DNA from: Oscillospiraceae bacterium
GTDB taxonomy: Bacteria; Bacillota; Clostridia; Oscillospirales; Oscillospiraceae
Length of the DNA: 64,000 nucleotides
Assembly (NCBI GenBank): GCA_902795045.1
Contig: CADBJU010000014.1
Location: 1-64,000, forward strand
Direction of reading: 5' to 3'
Shown here: positions 19,726-27,473 of the stretch, in pieces
Position numbering within the stretch: the stretch's first letter is position 1
How the letters are laid out: each line of letters begins with the position of its first letter
Translations under genes and position numbers: made by a program
Notes under the pieces: generated by a model
Told to the model about the DNA's origin: nothing
Databases searched by the model: none
What the model saw: only the letters and a program-made list of their open reading frames with translations

Positions 19726-20718
19726 TCAGGCTTCTTCAGTTCCACCCCATACCCGGTGCAGCGGCACCTGGGGGCCGTGATCCTCGAGCCTGTAGTCCGG
19801 GGGAAGAATGATCATCTCCGGCTCGAGCGCGACCTTGCTGTGCTCCCAGACCGTGCGGCGTATGTGCATCATGAGATCGTACACGTCGTGGGACGTGGCG
19901 TCGCCGGTGTTGACCACAAAGCCCGCGTGCTTTTCCGAAACCTGCGCCCCGCCGACGGCATAGCCCTTTAAGCCGGCCTCGTCGATGAGCGCGGCGGCGA
20001 AGCCGCCCTCGGGGCGCTTGAAGGCGCTGCCCGCGGAGGGGAGGTCCAGCGGCTGCTTCTCGCGGCGCTTTGCGTTTAATTCCCGCATCTTCTCCGCGAT
20101 CTTCTCGGGCTCGCCCTTTTCAAGACGGAACACCCCGCTTAAAATCACGCAGCCCGGCATCTTCTGGAAAAAGCTCGAGCGGTAGCCGAAGGCGCACTGC
20201 TCGTTTGTGAGTTCATACAGCGCCTGCTCGGGCAGAAAGTGGATCACCACGCTCTCCACCGCGTCCTTGAGCTCCCCGCCGTAGGCCCCGGCGTTCATCA
20301 TCAGGCCGCCGCCCACGCTGCCCGGGATGCCGGAGGCAAACTCCAGCCCCGTCAGGCCGTTTTGCTGCGCGAAGCTTGCCAGCTTGGAAAGCGAGACCCC
20401 CGCCTCGGCGTAGATCGCGCCGTCCGGCAGCAGGAACATTTTTGTGAGCTTCTCAGTGGAGATGATGAAGAGGTCCTTTAAGCCCTCGTCGGGGAAGAGA
20501 ATGTTGGTGCCGTTGCCGAGGATGTAGGGGGCAAGCTCGTGCTTCTTGAGCAGATAGCAGAGCCTTGTGAGCCCCGTCACGTCCTGCGGCGCGGCCAGCG
20601 CCCGCACGGGCCCGCCGATGCGGAAGGAGCAGTGGCCGCTCATGGGCTCGTTTTCCTTCAGCTCCAGCCCCGGCATCTCCTGTTTGATCTCCTGAATGGC
20701 AAGTTCCAGCTGTTCCAT
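19726..20718 (-). CDS. murB: UDP-N-acetylenolpyruvoylglucosamine reductase
   Basis: The 330-residue FAD enzyme MurB reduces UDP-GlcNAc-enolpyruvate to UDP-MurNAc in peptidoglycan precursor synthesis. FAD-binding motifs ILGNGTNILFPDEG and ASGIPGSVGGGLMMNAGAYG are intact, as are the active-site segments FGYRSSFF and SAGSAFKRP (Ser) before GLKGYAVGGAQVSEKHAGF. It is cytoplasmic. The 27 N-terminal residues are variable; the ATG at 20718 follows a TAGGAGAT site. It lies in the hprK-murB-rapZ-whiA cluster, separated from hprK by a family-A repeat. Confidence 0.96.
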   Translation of the reverse strand: MEQLELAIQEIKQEMPGLELKENEPMSGHCSFRIGGPVRALAAPQDVTGLTRLCYLLKKHELAPYILGNGTNILFPDEGLKDLFIISTEKLTKMFLLPDGAIYAEAGVSLSKLASFAQQNGLTGLEFASGIPGSVGGGLMMNAGAYGGELKDAVESVVIHFLPEQALYELTNEQCAFGYRSSFFQKMPGCVILSGVFRLEKGEPEKIAEKMRELNAKRREKQPLDLPSAGSAFKRPEGGFAAALIDEAGLKGYAVGGAQVSEKHAGFVVNTGDATSHDVYDLMMHIRRTVWEHSKVALEPEMIILPPDYRLEDHGPQVPLHRVWGGTEEA

Positions 20719-20752
20719 AAAAATCTCCTAAATATGGTATTGAGTACGGAAA

Positions 20753-20960
20753 ATAAGTATCGGCTTCCCGCATGTCATTGCGAACCAGTGACCGATGTCA
20801 CGTCAAGCAAGGATCGCGTCACGCGTTCCTCGCGCGTCGCGCTGGTGTAGCAATCCGTATCCTCGGTAATCAAATGACAATGTGCTAAATCCAAGATGCC
20901 TCCGGCGGGCGGATTGCCACGCCAGTGTGCGCACTGGCTCGCAATGACAGAAGTTTTCAA
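20753..20960. repeat. Degenerate family-A element between hprK and murB
   Basis: It begins AAGTATCGGCTT and contains GTCATTGCGAACCAGTGACC, TCGCGTCACGCGTTCCTCGC, and the inverted block CCTCCGGCGGGCGGATTGCC with CCAGTGTGCGCACTGG. The right end (AATCGACTTAAAG) is eroded. It is about 208 bp and noncoding. Confidence 0.75.
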
Positions 20961-20965
20961 TCGAC

Positions 20966-21907
20966 TTAAAGTAATCCGGCGTCAATCGCCATGTCGTGCT
21001 CCATCGCCAGCGCCTCGGCGGCGTTGTAGCCCATCTTCTTCTGGCGGTTGTTCATGGCGGCAAGCTCCATGATGACGGCGAGGTTGCGCCCGGGCCGCAC
21101 GGGGATCGTGACCTGCGGGATCTCCACGCCCACAAAGCTCGCCGTCTCGCTGCTGAGCCCCAGACGGTCATAGGCCTTGGTGTTGTCCCAGGGCTCCATC
21201 ATGATGACGAGATCCACGTTGCTCTGGGGCTTCACGGCGCCCATGCCGAACAGGTGCTTGACGTTGACCACGCCTATGCCTCGAAGCTCCATATAATATC
21301 TTATGAGCTCGGGTGCGCTGCCGATGAGGGAATGGCGGCTGACGCGGCGGATCTCCACCGCGTCGTCTGCAATCAGGCGGTGGCCGCGCTTGATGAGCTC
21401 CAGGGCCGTCTCGCTCTTGCCGATGCCGCTGTCGCCCATGAGCAGGATACCCTCGCCGTAGATCTCCACCAGCACGCCGTGCACGGTCACGCGCGGGGCG
21501 AGGTATTTCTGCAGCGAGTGGATCAGGTCCGCCTGGAAGGCCGAGGTGTCCTCGTCGGTGATGAAGACGTTGCGGTCATATTTGCGCGCCATCTCGATAC
21601 ACTCGGAAAAAGCGGACACACCGTGGCAGATCACCAGCGCCGCAATCTCGTGCTCCATGAAGCGCTCGAAAGTCTTGAGCCGATCCTCGGGGGAGAGGGT
21701 GTCGAGGTAGGTGCTCTCGACCCGGCCCATGATCTGGATGCGGGTGGGGTCGAAGTAGTCGTAAAAGCCGGTCAGCTGCATGGCGGGGCGGTTGACGTCG
21801 GAGTTGGAGATCAGGGCCTCTTCATAATCGGAGGAGAGGTTCAGCGGCTCGAGCCCGCCGTGCTCCTCCACGAGCTTTTTGAGCTTGACGGAATACTTGC
21901 TGCGCAT
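20966..21907 (-). CDS. hprK: HPr kinase/phosphorylase
   Basis: The 313-residue protein phosphorylates HPr at Ser and dephosphorylates it, the switch for carbon catabolite repression in Firmicutes. The Walker A loop GDSGIGKSE and the family signature MELRGIGVVNVKHLFG are intact, and the acidic active-site region DDAVEIRR follows the P-loop. It is cytoplasmic and hexameric in known members. It heads the minus-strand cluster with murB, rapZ, whiA and dnaE and is divergent from rpmB. Confidence 0.96.
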   Translation of the reverse strand: MRSKYSVKLKKLVEEHGGLEPLNLSSDYEEALISNSDVNRPAMQLTGFYDYFDPTRIQIMGRVESTYLDTLSPEDRLKTFERFMEHEIAALVICHGVSAFSECIEMARKYDRNVFITDEDTSAFQADLIHSLQKYLAPRVTVHGVLVEIYGEGILLMGDSGIGKSETALELIKRGHRLIADDAVEIRRVSRHSLIGSAPELIRYYMELRGIGVVNVKHLFGMGAVKPQSNVDLVIMMEPWDNTKAYDRLGLSSETASFVGVEIPQVTIPVRPGRNLAVIMELAAMNNRQKKMGYNAAEALAMEHDMAIDAGLL

Positions 21908-22056
21908 AGTCGTTCACGCTTACCCTTTCTGAGAAATGTCTGTTATGATCGTACCTTCCATTTTACCCACTTTCCGCAGATTTGGCAAGCTCTTTTCCAC
22001 GCATCCGGGCGTTGACCGCATGAAAAAACTTTTTCTCGCAATCTGTAAAATTTTCC

Positions 22057-22085
22057 TTGCATTTACCCGGCCCATCTGCTATTAT
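22057..22085 (+). promoter_or_regulatory. Promoter of rpmB
   Basis: TTGCAT (22057-22062), a 17-nt spacer and TATTAT (22080-22085) lie about 50 nt before the rpmB ATG. An AAGGAGGTG ribosome site follows at 22119-22128. Confidence 0.75.
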
Positions 22086-22135
22086 AAATGAGCTGTCTGC
22101 CTGACAGCCAACACATGCAAGGAGGTGCTTCATCC

Positions 22136-22324
22136 ATGGCGAAGTGCGAATTCTGCGACAAGGGCGTTACCTTCGGTATCAAGGTCAGCCACTCTCACAG
22201 ACGTTCCAACCGTACCTGGAAGCCCAACGTGAAGCGCGTCAAGGCCATCGTCGACGGCTCTCCCAAGCACGTCTACGTGTGCACCCGCTGCCTGCGCAGC
22301 GGCAAGGTCACCCGCGCTGTGTAA
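22136..22324 (+). CDS. rpmB: 50S ribosomal protein L28
   Basis: The 62-residue protein is a zinc-type L28: CEFC at residues 4-7 and CTRC at 49-52 would hold the zinc, with basic VSHSHRRSNRTWKPN between. The ATG at 22136 follows a strong AAGGAGGTG site; an in-frame ATG at 22088 would only add unrelated residues and is rejected. It is monocistronic, with its own promoter and terminator. Presence of the zinc-binding form is usual in Clostridia. Confidence 0.96.
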   Translation: MAKCEFCDKGVTFGIKVSHSHRRSNRTWKPNVKRVKAIVDGSPKHVYVCTRCLRSGKVTRAV

Positions 22325-22343
22325 TTCCAATAATTACCGAAAC

Positions 22344-22374
22344 GAGCCTGTCCCCAAAAGGGACGGGCTCTTTT
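22344..22374 (+). terminator. Terminator of rpmB
   Basis: The stem GAGCCTGTCCC / GGGACGGGCTC with a CAAAA loop is followed by TTTT. Confidence 0.9.
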
Positions 22375-22394
22375 CGGTTTAAAACCTAAATCAT

Positions 22395-22815
22395 TCTTGC
22401 GTCCTCTTCTGGGGGCAGAGAGGGTCCCCGCTGAGAGGGAACGCCCCCCTTGCCTAAAGGGGGGTGCCCCAGTTCGCAAACTGGGGCGGGGGGATTCGGT
22501 TCATAGTGTTAAGCGGCAAGAACGGTATCCCCCAGTCATGGCGCTTGCGTGAGACGCGCCATGCCAGCCCCCTTTAGGCAAGGGGGCCATAGACGCGCGC
22601 CTTGCCTTCCTTCAAAGGGGAGGCATAAAGAATGCGCAGCTTTCGCCGCTCTCTCTTGTGTTTTTAAAATAGTTTTTGAGGCAGCTTTGCCGCCTCAAAA
22701 ACACCTTAAGCCGAACTATGTGAGGCCTCGCGCCGACCAAGCGCGGCTTGTCTCCCGTAAGCCGCGCGCGATAAGCGCGAGTATCTCCATTGCGAACATT
22801 GTTCGCAATGGAATT
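22395..22815. repeat. Gap of repeats between rpmB and proS: family-B variant then inverted family-D element
   Basis: Nothing codes here. At 22442-22587 is a family-B variant with ends GCCCCCCTTGCCTAAAGG and CCCTTTAGGCAAGGGGGC and inner CCCCAGTTCGCAAACTGGGG. From about 22660 to 22812 an inverted family-D element carries GTGAGGCCTCGCGCCGACCA and ends in the CCATTGCGAACATTGTTCGC hairpin. Confidence 0.75.
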
Positions 22816-24251
22816 CAGTATGCGACGCCCCAGAAGATCATGTGCTTGGCCGGCTTGCCACAGCAGGCGCAGACCTCGTCCAGCTTCTCCTGCTTGAAGG
22901 GGATGCAGCGGGAGGACATGCCCGCCTGCTCCTTCATCTTAAGCTCGCATTCTACATCGCCGCACCACATGGTCTTGATGAAACCGCCGTTTTTCTCCTG
23001 CAGCTCCTTGGCCTCCTCCACGGAGTGGGCCGCGTAGATGTGCTCGTCCAGGTTCTTTTTGGCCTTGTCGTAAAGTCCCTGCTGCACGGCGCTCAGAAGC
23101 TCCGGCACCTTCGCGGTCAGCTCTTCGAGCTTGACCTGGGTCTTCTCGCCGTTGTCGCGGCGCACCGCCACGCACACGCCGTTTTCGATATCCTTGGGCC
23201 CCAGCTCCACACGAAGCGGTACGCCCTTCATCTCGTACTGGGCGCACTTCCAGCCGAGGCTGTTGTCGCTGTCGTCGAGCTTGACGCGGATGCCGGATGC
23301 CTTGAGGGCCTCAAACAGCTCGTTTGCCTTCTCCAGAACGCCGGGCTTGTGCTGCGCCACCGGCACGACCACCACCTGGATGGGGGCCACCATCGGGGGC
23401 AGGACCAGACCGTTGTTGTCGCCGTGGGCCATGATGACCGCGCCGATCATGCGCGTCGTGGAGCCCCAGGAGGTCTGGAACGGGTACTGCAGCTTGTTGT
23501 CGCGCCCGGTAAAGGTCACATTGTAAGCGCGGGAGAACTTGTCGCCGAAGTAGTGGGAGGTCGCGCCCTGGAGGGCCTTGCGGTCCTTCATCATGCACTC
23601 CACGGTATAGGTGGCCTCAGCGCCTGCAAACTTCTCCTTGTCGGTCTTTCTGCCGCGCACCACGGGGATGGCGAGGACCTTTTCAAAGAAATCGGCGTAG
23701 CAGTTGAGCTGCTGCTCGGTCTCCGCCTGCGCCTCCTCGGCGGTCTCGTGGATGGTGTGGCCCTCCTGCCACCAGAACTCGCGCGAGCGCAGGAAGGGAC
23801 GGGTGGTCTTCTCCCAGCGGATGACGGAGCACCACTGGTTATACAGCATGGGCAGCTCCCGGTAGGAGTGCAGCACGCGGGACCAGTGGTCGCAGAACAT
23901 GGTCTCGGAGGTGGGACGGAAGGCAAGGCGCTCCTCGAGCTGCTCGCTGCCGCCCATGGTGACCCAGGCGACCTCGGGCGCAAAGCCGTTGACAAGCTCG
24001 CCCTCTTTTTTCAGCAGGCTCTCCGGGATCAGCACCGGCATGGCCACATTGACATGCCCGGTCTTTTTAAACTCTGCGTCCATGATCTGCTGCATATTCT
24101 CCCAGATGGCGTAGCCATAGGGGCGCAGGATCGTAAAGCCCTTGACGGAGGCATACTCCACCAGCTCCGCCTTGCGGCAGATATCGGTATACCACTGGGC
24201 AAAATCGACCTCCATATCGGTGATCTGCTCGACTTTCTTGTCTTTCGCCAT
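22815..24251 (-). CDS. proS: Proline-tRNA ligase, archaeal/eukaryotic type
   Basis: The 478-residue enzyme charges tRNA-Pro. It is the short class found in archaea, eukaryotes and some bacteria: it lacks the bacterial insertion (editing) domain and ends in the characteristic C-terminal domain whose last residues are KHMIFWGVAY. Class II motif 2 (FLRSREFWWQEGHT) and motif 3 (TSWGSTTRMIGAVIMAHGD) are present. The ATG at 24251 was chosen because GAGAGGTA lies just upstream; the in-frame codon 15 nt earlier has no ribosome site. No T-box leader is visible. Confidence 0.95.
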   Translation of the reverse strand: MAKDKKVEQITDMEVDFAQWYTDICRKAELVEYASVKGFTILRPYGYAIWENMQQIMDAEFKKTGHVNVAMPVLIPESLLKKEGELVNGFAPEVAWVTMGGSEQLEERLAFRPTSETMFCDHWSRVLHSYRELPMLYNQWCSVIRWEKTTRPFLRSREFWWQEGHTIHETAEEAQAETEQQLNCYADFFEKVLAIPVVRGRKTDKEKFAGAEATYTVECMMKDRKALQGATSHYFGDKFSRAYNVTFTGRDNKLQYPFQTSWGSTTRMIGAVIMAHGDNNGLVLPPMVAPIQVVVVPVAQHKPGVLEKANELFEALKASGIRVKLDDSDNSLGWKCAQYEMKGVPLRVELGPKDIENGVCVAVRRDNGEKTQVKLEELTAKVPELLSAVQQGLYDKAKKNLDEHIYAAHSVEEAKELQEKNGGFIKTMWCGDVECELKMKEQAGMSSRCIPFKQEKLDEVCACCGKPAKHMIFWGVAY

Positions 24252-24414
24252 AAAACTACCTCTCAATCGCCAGGGCCCTTGCCCCGCCGTAATGTCGGCT
24301 CAATGCGCCGCGTCTTCGTATTTTATAGCGGTAAGGAGTGCTTGTCAAGCTTTTCAAAAAAAGCATTTGCCGAAGCCGGTCGAAAATTTTTGTCTTTTTT
24401 TTGTAATATTTATC

Positions 24415-24443
24415 TTGACCAAACGAACGGAAAAAGGTATAAT
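24415..24443 (+). promoter_or_regulatory. Near-consensus promoter of the HAAS-like membrane gene
   Basis: TTGACC (24415-24420), a 17-nt spacer and perfect TATAAT (24438-24443) predict a start near 24450, 11 nt before the GGAGGTGA ribosome site. Confidence 0.88.
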
Positions 24444-24473
24444 CACAATGAACACCGTTTGGAGGTGACCCCC

Positions 24474-25721
24474 ATTAACAAACAGAGATTTCTGGCAGAG
24501 CTCGGGAAACTGCTGACCTTCATGCAGGAGGACGACAGGGCCCGTGCGCTCGAGCTGTACAATGAAATATTTGATGAGGTAGGCAACGAAACGGCTGTCC
24601 TGCAGCTGCTGGTATCCCCGACGCGCCAGGCGGTGAACCTCGCCCGCGCCTATGATTCGAGGGACCGCAAGTACCAGACCGACGACGGGCAGGAGCCCGC
24701 CTATCAGCTGGTGATCGAGGATCTGCGCCGCGATGCGCTCGCGCTCATTCCCGCCGAGCAAAAGCCCGAGGAGGGGCAGGTCTCCCTCTTCAACGATCCG
24801 GCTGCCACGGAGAATGTGTTTGAAAGCCTCAACCTCGGCATCCTGCCCGAGGACCACACCGAGAGCGCGGAGCCTGACAGACCCCATGCCCATGAGTCCG
24901 CCTTCTACCCCGATGAGGACAGGGAAGGCGAGAGCGCGCTCCTTACGCCGCCGCCCGTCGTCCCGGCGCCGGTCGTCGAGCCGGTGACCCCGGCCGTGGA
25001 GGAAGCCCCCGCCCCGGAGGCGGACAAGCTCTCTGACGTGGACGCCTTCCTCAAGGACTTTACGCTCAAGGACGATTTTGCTGCCGCTGAGCAGACGGCG
25101 AGCACCCCGACGCAGGTCCCGTCGATCCCGGATGAGGACGCTACCCGGCCGCTGCCGGAGCAGCCTGTAAAGAAGGAAGAGCCCGCAAGCGTACATGTAC
25201 AGGAAAAGCCGCATCATGTGGATGTCAGCACCCTGTTCCTGGAGCCGGAGGAGCATCCGGCGCGCACACAGCCGCAGCAGGAGCATCCGCCCCGTACACA
25301 GCCGCAGGAGGAGCATCCGGTCCGTACCCCGCAGCAGCGTAAAAAGCCTGCCGTGAAGGACCTGCCGGACCTGACCGGCCCTGCCGAGCGCGAAGTAAAT
25401 GTGCCGCTGCTGATCCTCTTCATCATACTGGCGATCCCGCTGGGACTTCTGGTCCTGGGACTGATCCTGTCGGCTGCGCTGCTCACGCTGAGCATGGCTG
25501 CGGTGTTCGGCTGCGTCGGCATCAGCGGTCTGATCGCGGCCTTCGGCTTTACGGTGTTCGCGGATATCCTGGTGGTGTTCGGTCTGTCGCTGGCGTCCAC
25601 GGCCATCGGCCTGCTGCTGGCCTGGACCTTCATCTGGCTGCTGATCAGCGCGATCCCGGGCTTCATCCGCCGGGTCCTGGCGCTTGGCCGCAAGCTGTGC
25701 TATAAGGAGGTGTCGGCGTGA
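24474..25721 (+). CDS. HAAS/DUF1700-like membrane protein with Pro/Glu-rich middle; probable ATT start
   Basis: The predicted 415-residue protein starts INKQRFLAELGKLLTFMQED, an alpha-helical module resembling the N-terminal domain of DUF1700/HAAS proteins. An acidic, Pro-rich stretch with three copies of an 8-residue EEHP.RTQ-type repeat follows (about residues 255-285), then three or four transmembrane helices and a basic tail. Family members normally begin MNK; here the codon at that point is ATT, 5 nt after GGAGGTGA and about 24 nt after the predicted transcript start. A GTG at 24465 overlaps the ribosome site. The role is unknown; HAAS modules usually work with PadR-type regulators, none of which is nearby. 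Confidence 0.75.
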   Translation: MNKQRFLAELGKLLTFMQEDDRARALELYNEIFDEVGNETAVLQLLVSPTRQAVNLARAYDSRDRKYQTDDGQEPAYQLVIEDLRRDALALIPAEQKPEEGQVSLFNDPAATENVFESLNLGILPEDHTESAEPDRPHAHESAFYPDEDREGESALLTPPPVVPAPVVEPVTPAVEEAPAPEADKLSDVDAFLKDFTLKDDFAAAEQTASTPTQVPSIPDEDATRPLPEQPVKKEEPASVHVQEKPHHVDVSTLFLEPEEHPARTQPQQEHPPRTQPQEEHPVRTPQQRKKPAVKDLPDLTGPAEREVNVPLLILFIILAIPLGLLVLGLILSAALLTLSMAAVFGCVGISGLIAAFGFTVFADILVVFGLSLASTAIGLLLAWTFIWLLISAIPGFIRRVLALGRKLCYKEVSA

Positions 25722-25939
25722 AAAAGGGCTGGAATATCATCCTGGTTATCGTGGTCATCTGCATTGCCGTCGGCGCCGTGTGCGCCGGTGTCGGCGTGCT
25801 GACAGGCGCGGACTTTGACCGCATCGGCACGACCCTTGAGGAGTACATCGCCGAGCAGCACAATGTGGACGCGGACCTGTTCATCCACGAGTGGATCCCC
25901 GAGGTGGCGGGCATCGTTCAGGACGGGATCAGAAACTGA
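25718..25939 (+). CDS. Small membrane-anchored protein, 73 residues
   Basis: It starts with GTG overlapping the previous stop (GTGA), an AAGGAGGTG site lying just upstream. One transmembrane helix (residues 6-28, IILVIVVICIAVGAV) is followed by an acidic soluble domain ending VQDGIRN. It is translationally coupled to the HAAS-like protein and probably works with it in the membrane. No family is recognised. Confidence 0.8.
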   Translation: MKKGWNIILVIVVICIAVGAVCAGVGVLTGADFDRIGTTLEEYIAEQHNVDADLFIHEWIPEVAGIVQDGIRN

Positions 25940-25954
25940 CGACAAAAACAAGAT

Positions 25955-26186
25955 ATGGGTATCGGCTTTAACCAGCTATATAGGCAGGATCAACGCTTAC
26001 AGTGTAAAACCTGTACCGTAGGGGCTGATGTACCCTAAAGGGCAAACACCCTCATCGGCCCGAAACCTTAAAACTTGTACAATGTACCCACGTTTCGGGT
26101 CGATCTGGGCATTGCGCCCTTCATGGGTGGATCGACCCCTACGAAACAGGCACTCTGACGGTTTGCTGAAATAAGCCGATTCCCAT
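25955..26186. mobile_element. Family-A-ended MITE with a different interior and a 10-bp target duplication
   Basis: The ends are ATGGGTATCGGCTTTAACCA and the inverted AAGCCGATTCCCAT. The flanks AAAACAAGAT (25945-25954) and AAAACAACAT (26187-26196) match at 9 of 10 positions. Inside is not the family-A palindrome but a family-E one (GTAGGGGCTGATG ... GATCGACCCCTACG), so two repeat families share the same terminal shell. Confidence 0.75.
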
Positions 26187-26202
26187 AAAACAACATAGAA
26201 TC

Positions 26203-26236
26203 CGTAGGGGCCGATCAGGAGATCGACCCCTTGTGT
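26203..26236. repeat. Short family-E remnant
   Basis: GTAGGGGCCGATCAGGAGAT followed by CGACCCC forms a miniature palindrome of the family-E type, between two larger elements. Confidence 0.6.
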
Positions 26237-26265
26237 TTTTTGGGATACGAGATATATTGCTTTTT

Positions 26266-26442
26266 ATGCGTATCGGCTTTAATCAGCTAATCCCGTCATT
26301 GCGAGCCAGTGCGCACACTGGCGTGGCAATCCGCCCGCCGGAGGCCCTTATCAACTCAGAGATTGCCACACCAGTGACATCGGTCACTGGTTCGCAATGA
26401 CAGACCGGAAGCTGGTTCTTGCTGAGTTAAGCCGATACCCAT
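26266..26442. mobile_element. Family-A MITE with a perfect 10-bp target duplication
   Basis: This 177-bp element begins ATGCGTATCGGCTTTAATCA and ends AAGCCGATACCCAT. It is flanked on both sides by exactly ATTGCTTTTT (26256-26265 and 26443-26452). The interior is almost identical to the copy at 12511-12678. Confidence 0.85.
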
Positions 26443-26523
26443 ATTGCTTTTTTGTGAAAAGCACTTGCTTTTCGGCGGCTGATTCAGTAAAATCAAAAGG
26501 AATATCCCGGGGAGGTCTGAACC

Positions 26524-26814
26524 ATGGAGGAAAAGCGGATACGCCGCCATCTGATTTTCACCGGCCTTGTCCAGGGTGTGGGCTTTCGCTGGCGGGCAAG
26601 GCAGGCGGCCAATGCCGCGGGCTGTACCGGCTGGGTGCGAAACGACTATGCCGGCACCGTGTCCATGGAGCTGCAGGGAACCGAGGCCCAGCTTGACCGC
26701 GTGCTCCAAACCCTCGAGCGCGCGCCGTGGATTCGCATCGAAGACATCAACAGCCGCCTGATCCCGGTCGAGCCGGACGAGCGCGGCTTCGTCACCCGGG
26801 ACGATGAATGGTAA
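26524..26814 (+). CDS. acyP: Acylphosphatase
   Basis: The 96-residue protein hydrolyses carboxyl-phosphate bonds such as acetyl phosphate. The family signature VQGVGFRWRARQ (residues 16-27) supplies the catalytic Arg22, and GWVRND (36-41) supplies Asn40; both are in the expected positions. A GGGGAGGTCTGAACC ribosome region precedes the ATG. It is cytoplasmic and stands alone, between MITEs and the Lar-like gene. Confidence 0.96.
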   Translation: MEEKRIRRHLIFTGLVQGVGFRWRARQAANAAGCTGWVRNDYAGTVSMELQGTEAQLDRVLQTLERAPWIRIEDINSRLIPVEPDERGFVTRDDEW

Positions 26815-26850
26815 AGTGTAAAGTGTAAAGTGGAAAGTGAAAATTAAAGT
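26815..26850. repeat. Short tandem AAAGTGT/AAAGTGG repeats
   Basis: Iterated TAAAGTGTAAAGTGTAAAG units occur here, and the complementary array CACTTTCCACTTTCCACTTT lies at 35325-35350. They are simple noncoding repeats. Confidence 0.6.
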
Positions 26851-26889
26851 CGATACTCATAATTGGAAAAATAACAGGAGGATATGACC

Positions 26890-27114
26890 ATGAACCTGCA
26901 CGAGGAACTGATTTTGCACGACTGCCCCTACTGCGGCGGGGCCGGACTTCTGGAGGAAGAGCAGGGCTGGTGCTGGTACGCCATGTGCCTGGACTGCGGC
27001 GCGCAGACGGCGCAGATCGAATATAAAAAGCCCGAGGACCGCGCGGAAGCGGCCCGCAGCGCGGCGCGGCTCTGGAACTTCGGCAAGATCATGCGCAGCG
27101 GCATCGGCGACTAA
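26890..27114 (+). CDS. Lar-like zinc-ribbon protein
   Basis: The 74-residue protein resembles the restriction alleviation protein Lar family (PF14354): CPYCGG near residue 12, CLDCGAQT near residue 34 and the terminal ARLWNF block. The two CxxC pairs should bind one zinc. Lar of phage/prophage origin dampens type I restriction, but free-standing homologues in Clostridia are uncharacterised. The ATG at 26890 is 8 nt from GGAGG, whereas that at 26884 is only 2 nt away. No prophage genes surround it, so a host role or relict is possible. Confidence 0.7.
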   Translation: MNLHEELILHDCPYCGGAGLLEEEQGWCWYAMCLDCGAQTAQIEYKKPEDRAEAARSAARLWNFGKIMRSGIGD

Positions 27115-27378
27115 GATCGTTTTAACAAAATGCCCGGATGGCATTTTGTCAAAACGAGGAAGGTCACTCGCGCTTATCGCAGCGGGCGAAGGCCCGCTTT
27201 GGTCGGCGCGAGGCCTCGTACAACTCGGCTCAGGGTGTTTTTGCCGAGGCAAAGCCCCATCAAAAACGATTCTATTTGTTTTTCGCCTTGCGAGGCGAAA
27301 AATCAGAGGGTGTTCCCCCTCTGAACTCCCCCCTGGCCGGAGTGTGTGAAACGACCGTGCTTGCGGCATATTTTGGGA

Positions 27379-27407
27379 TTGAAAAAAAGCGTGTCTTATG
27401 TTAAGAT
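27379..27407 (+). promoter_or_regulatory. Promoter of pssA-psd
   Basis: TTGAAA (27379-27384), a 17-nt spacer and TAAGAT (27402-27407) predict transcription from about 27414. An inverted repeat overlaps it. Confidence 0.7.
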
Positions 27408-27441
27408 ACTTTGTCGAAAGGTTGACAATACAAGACACGCT
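27388..27441. promoter_or_regulatory. Perfect 10-bp inverted repeat spanning the pssA promoter
   Basis: AGCGTGTCTT (27388-27397, inside the promoter spacer) and its exact complement AAGACACGCT (27432-27441, early transcribed region) lie 44 bp apart centre to centre, close to four helical turns. This looks like a paired operator for a repressor of phospholipid genes. No long T run follows, so it is not a terminator. Confidence 0.5.
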
Positions 27442-27473
27442 GTGCTTTGAAATCTCAGGAAGGAAACACACCC

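Larger units (their letters stand above)
27115..27473. repeat. Gap: family-D element then the pssA promoter region
   Basis: From 27117 to about 27300 lies a family-D element (TTGGTCGGCGCGAGGCCTCG, CTCGGCTCAGGGTGTTTTTG). The rest is the pssA regulatory region, described separately. No gene is seen. Confidence 0.75.

Noticed and set aside
24252..24414. T-box leader for proS or cysS
   Set aside because: No antiterminator-type GGTGG..ACCGCG sequence or specifier loop was found upstream of either gene.
22842..24473. In-frame upstream extension of the HAAS-like gene across proS
   Set aside because: The extension is antisense to the complete proS gene and would run through the consensus promoter at 24415-24443.
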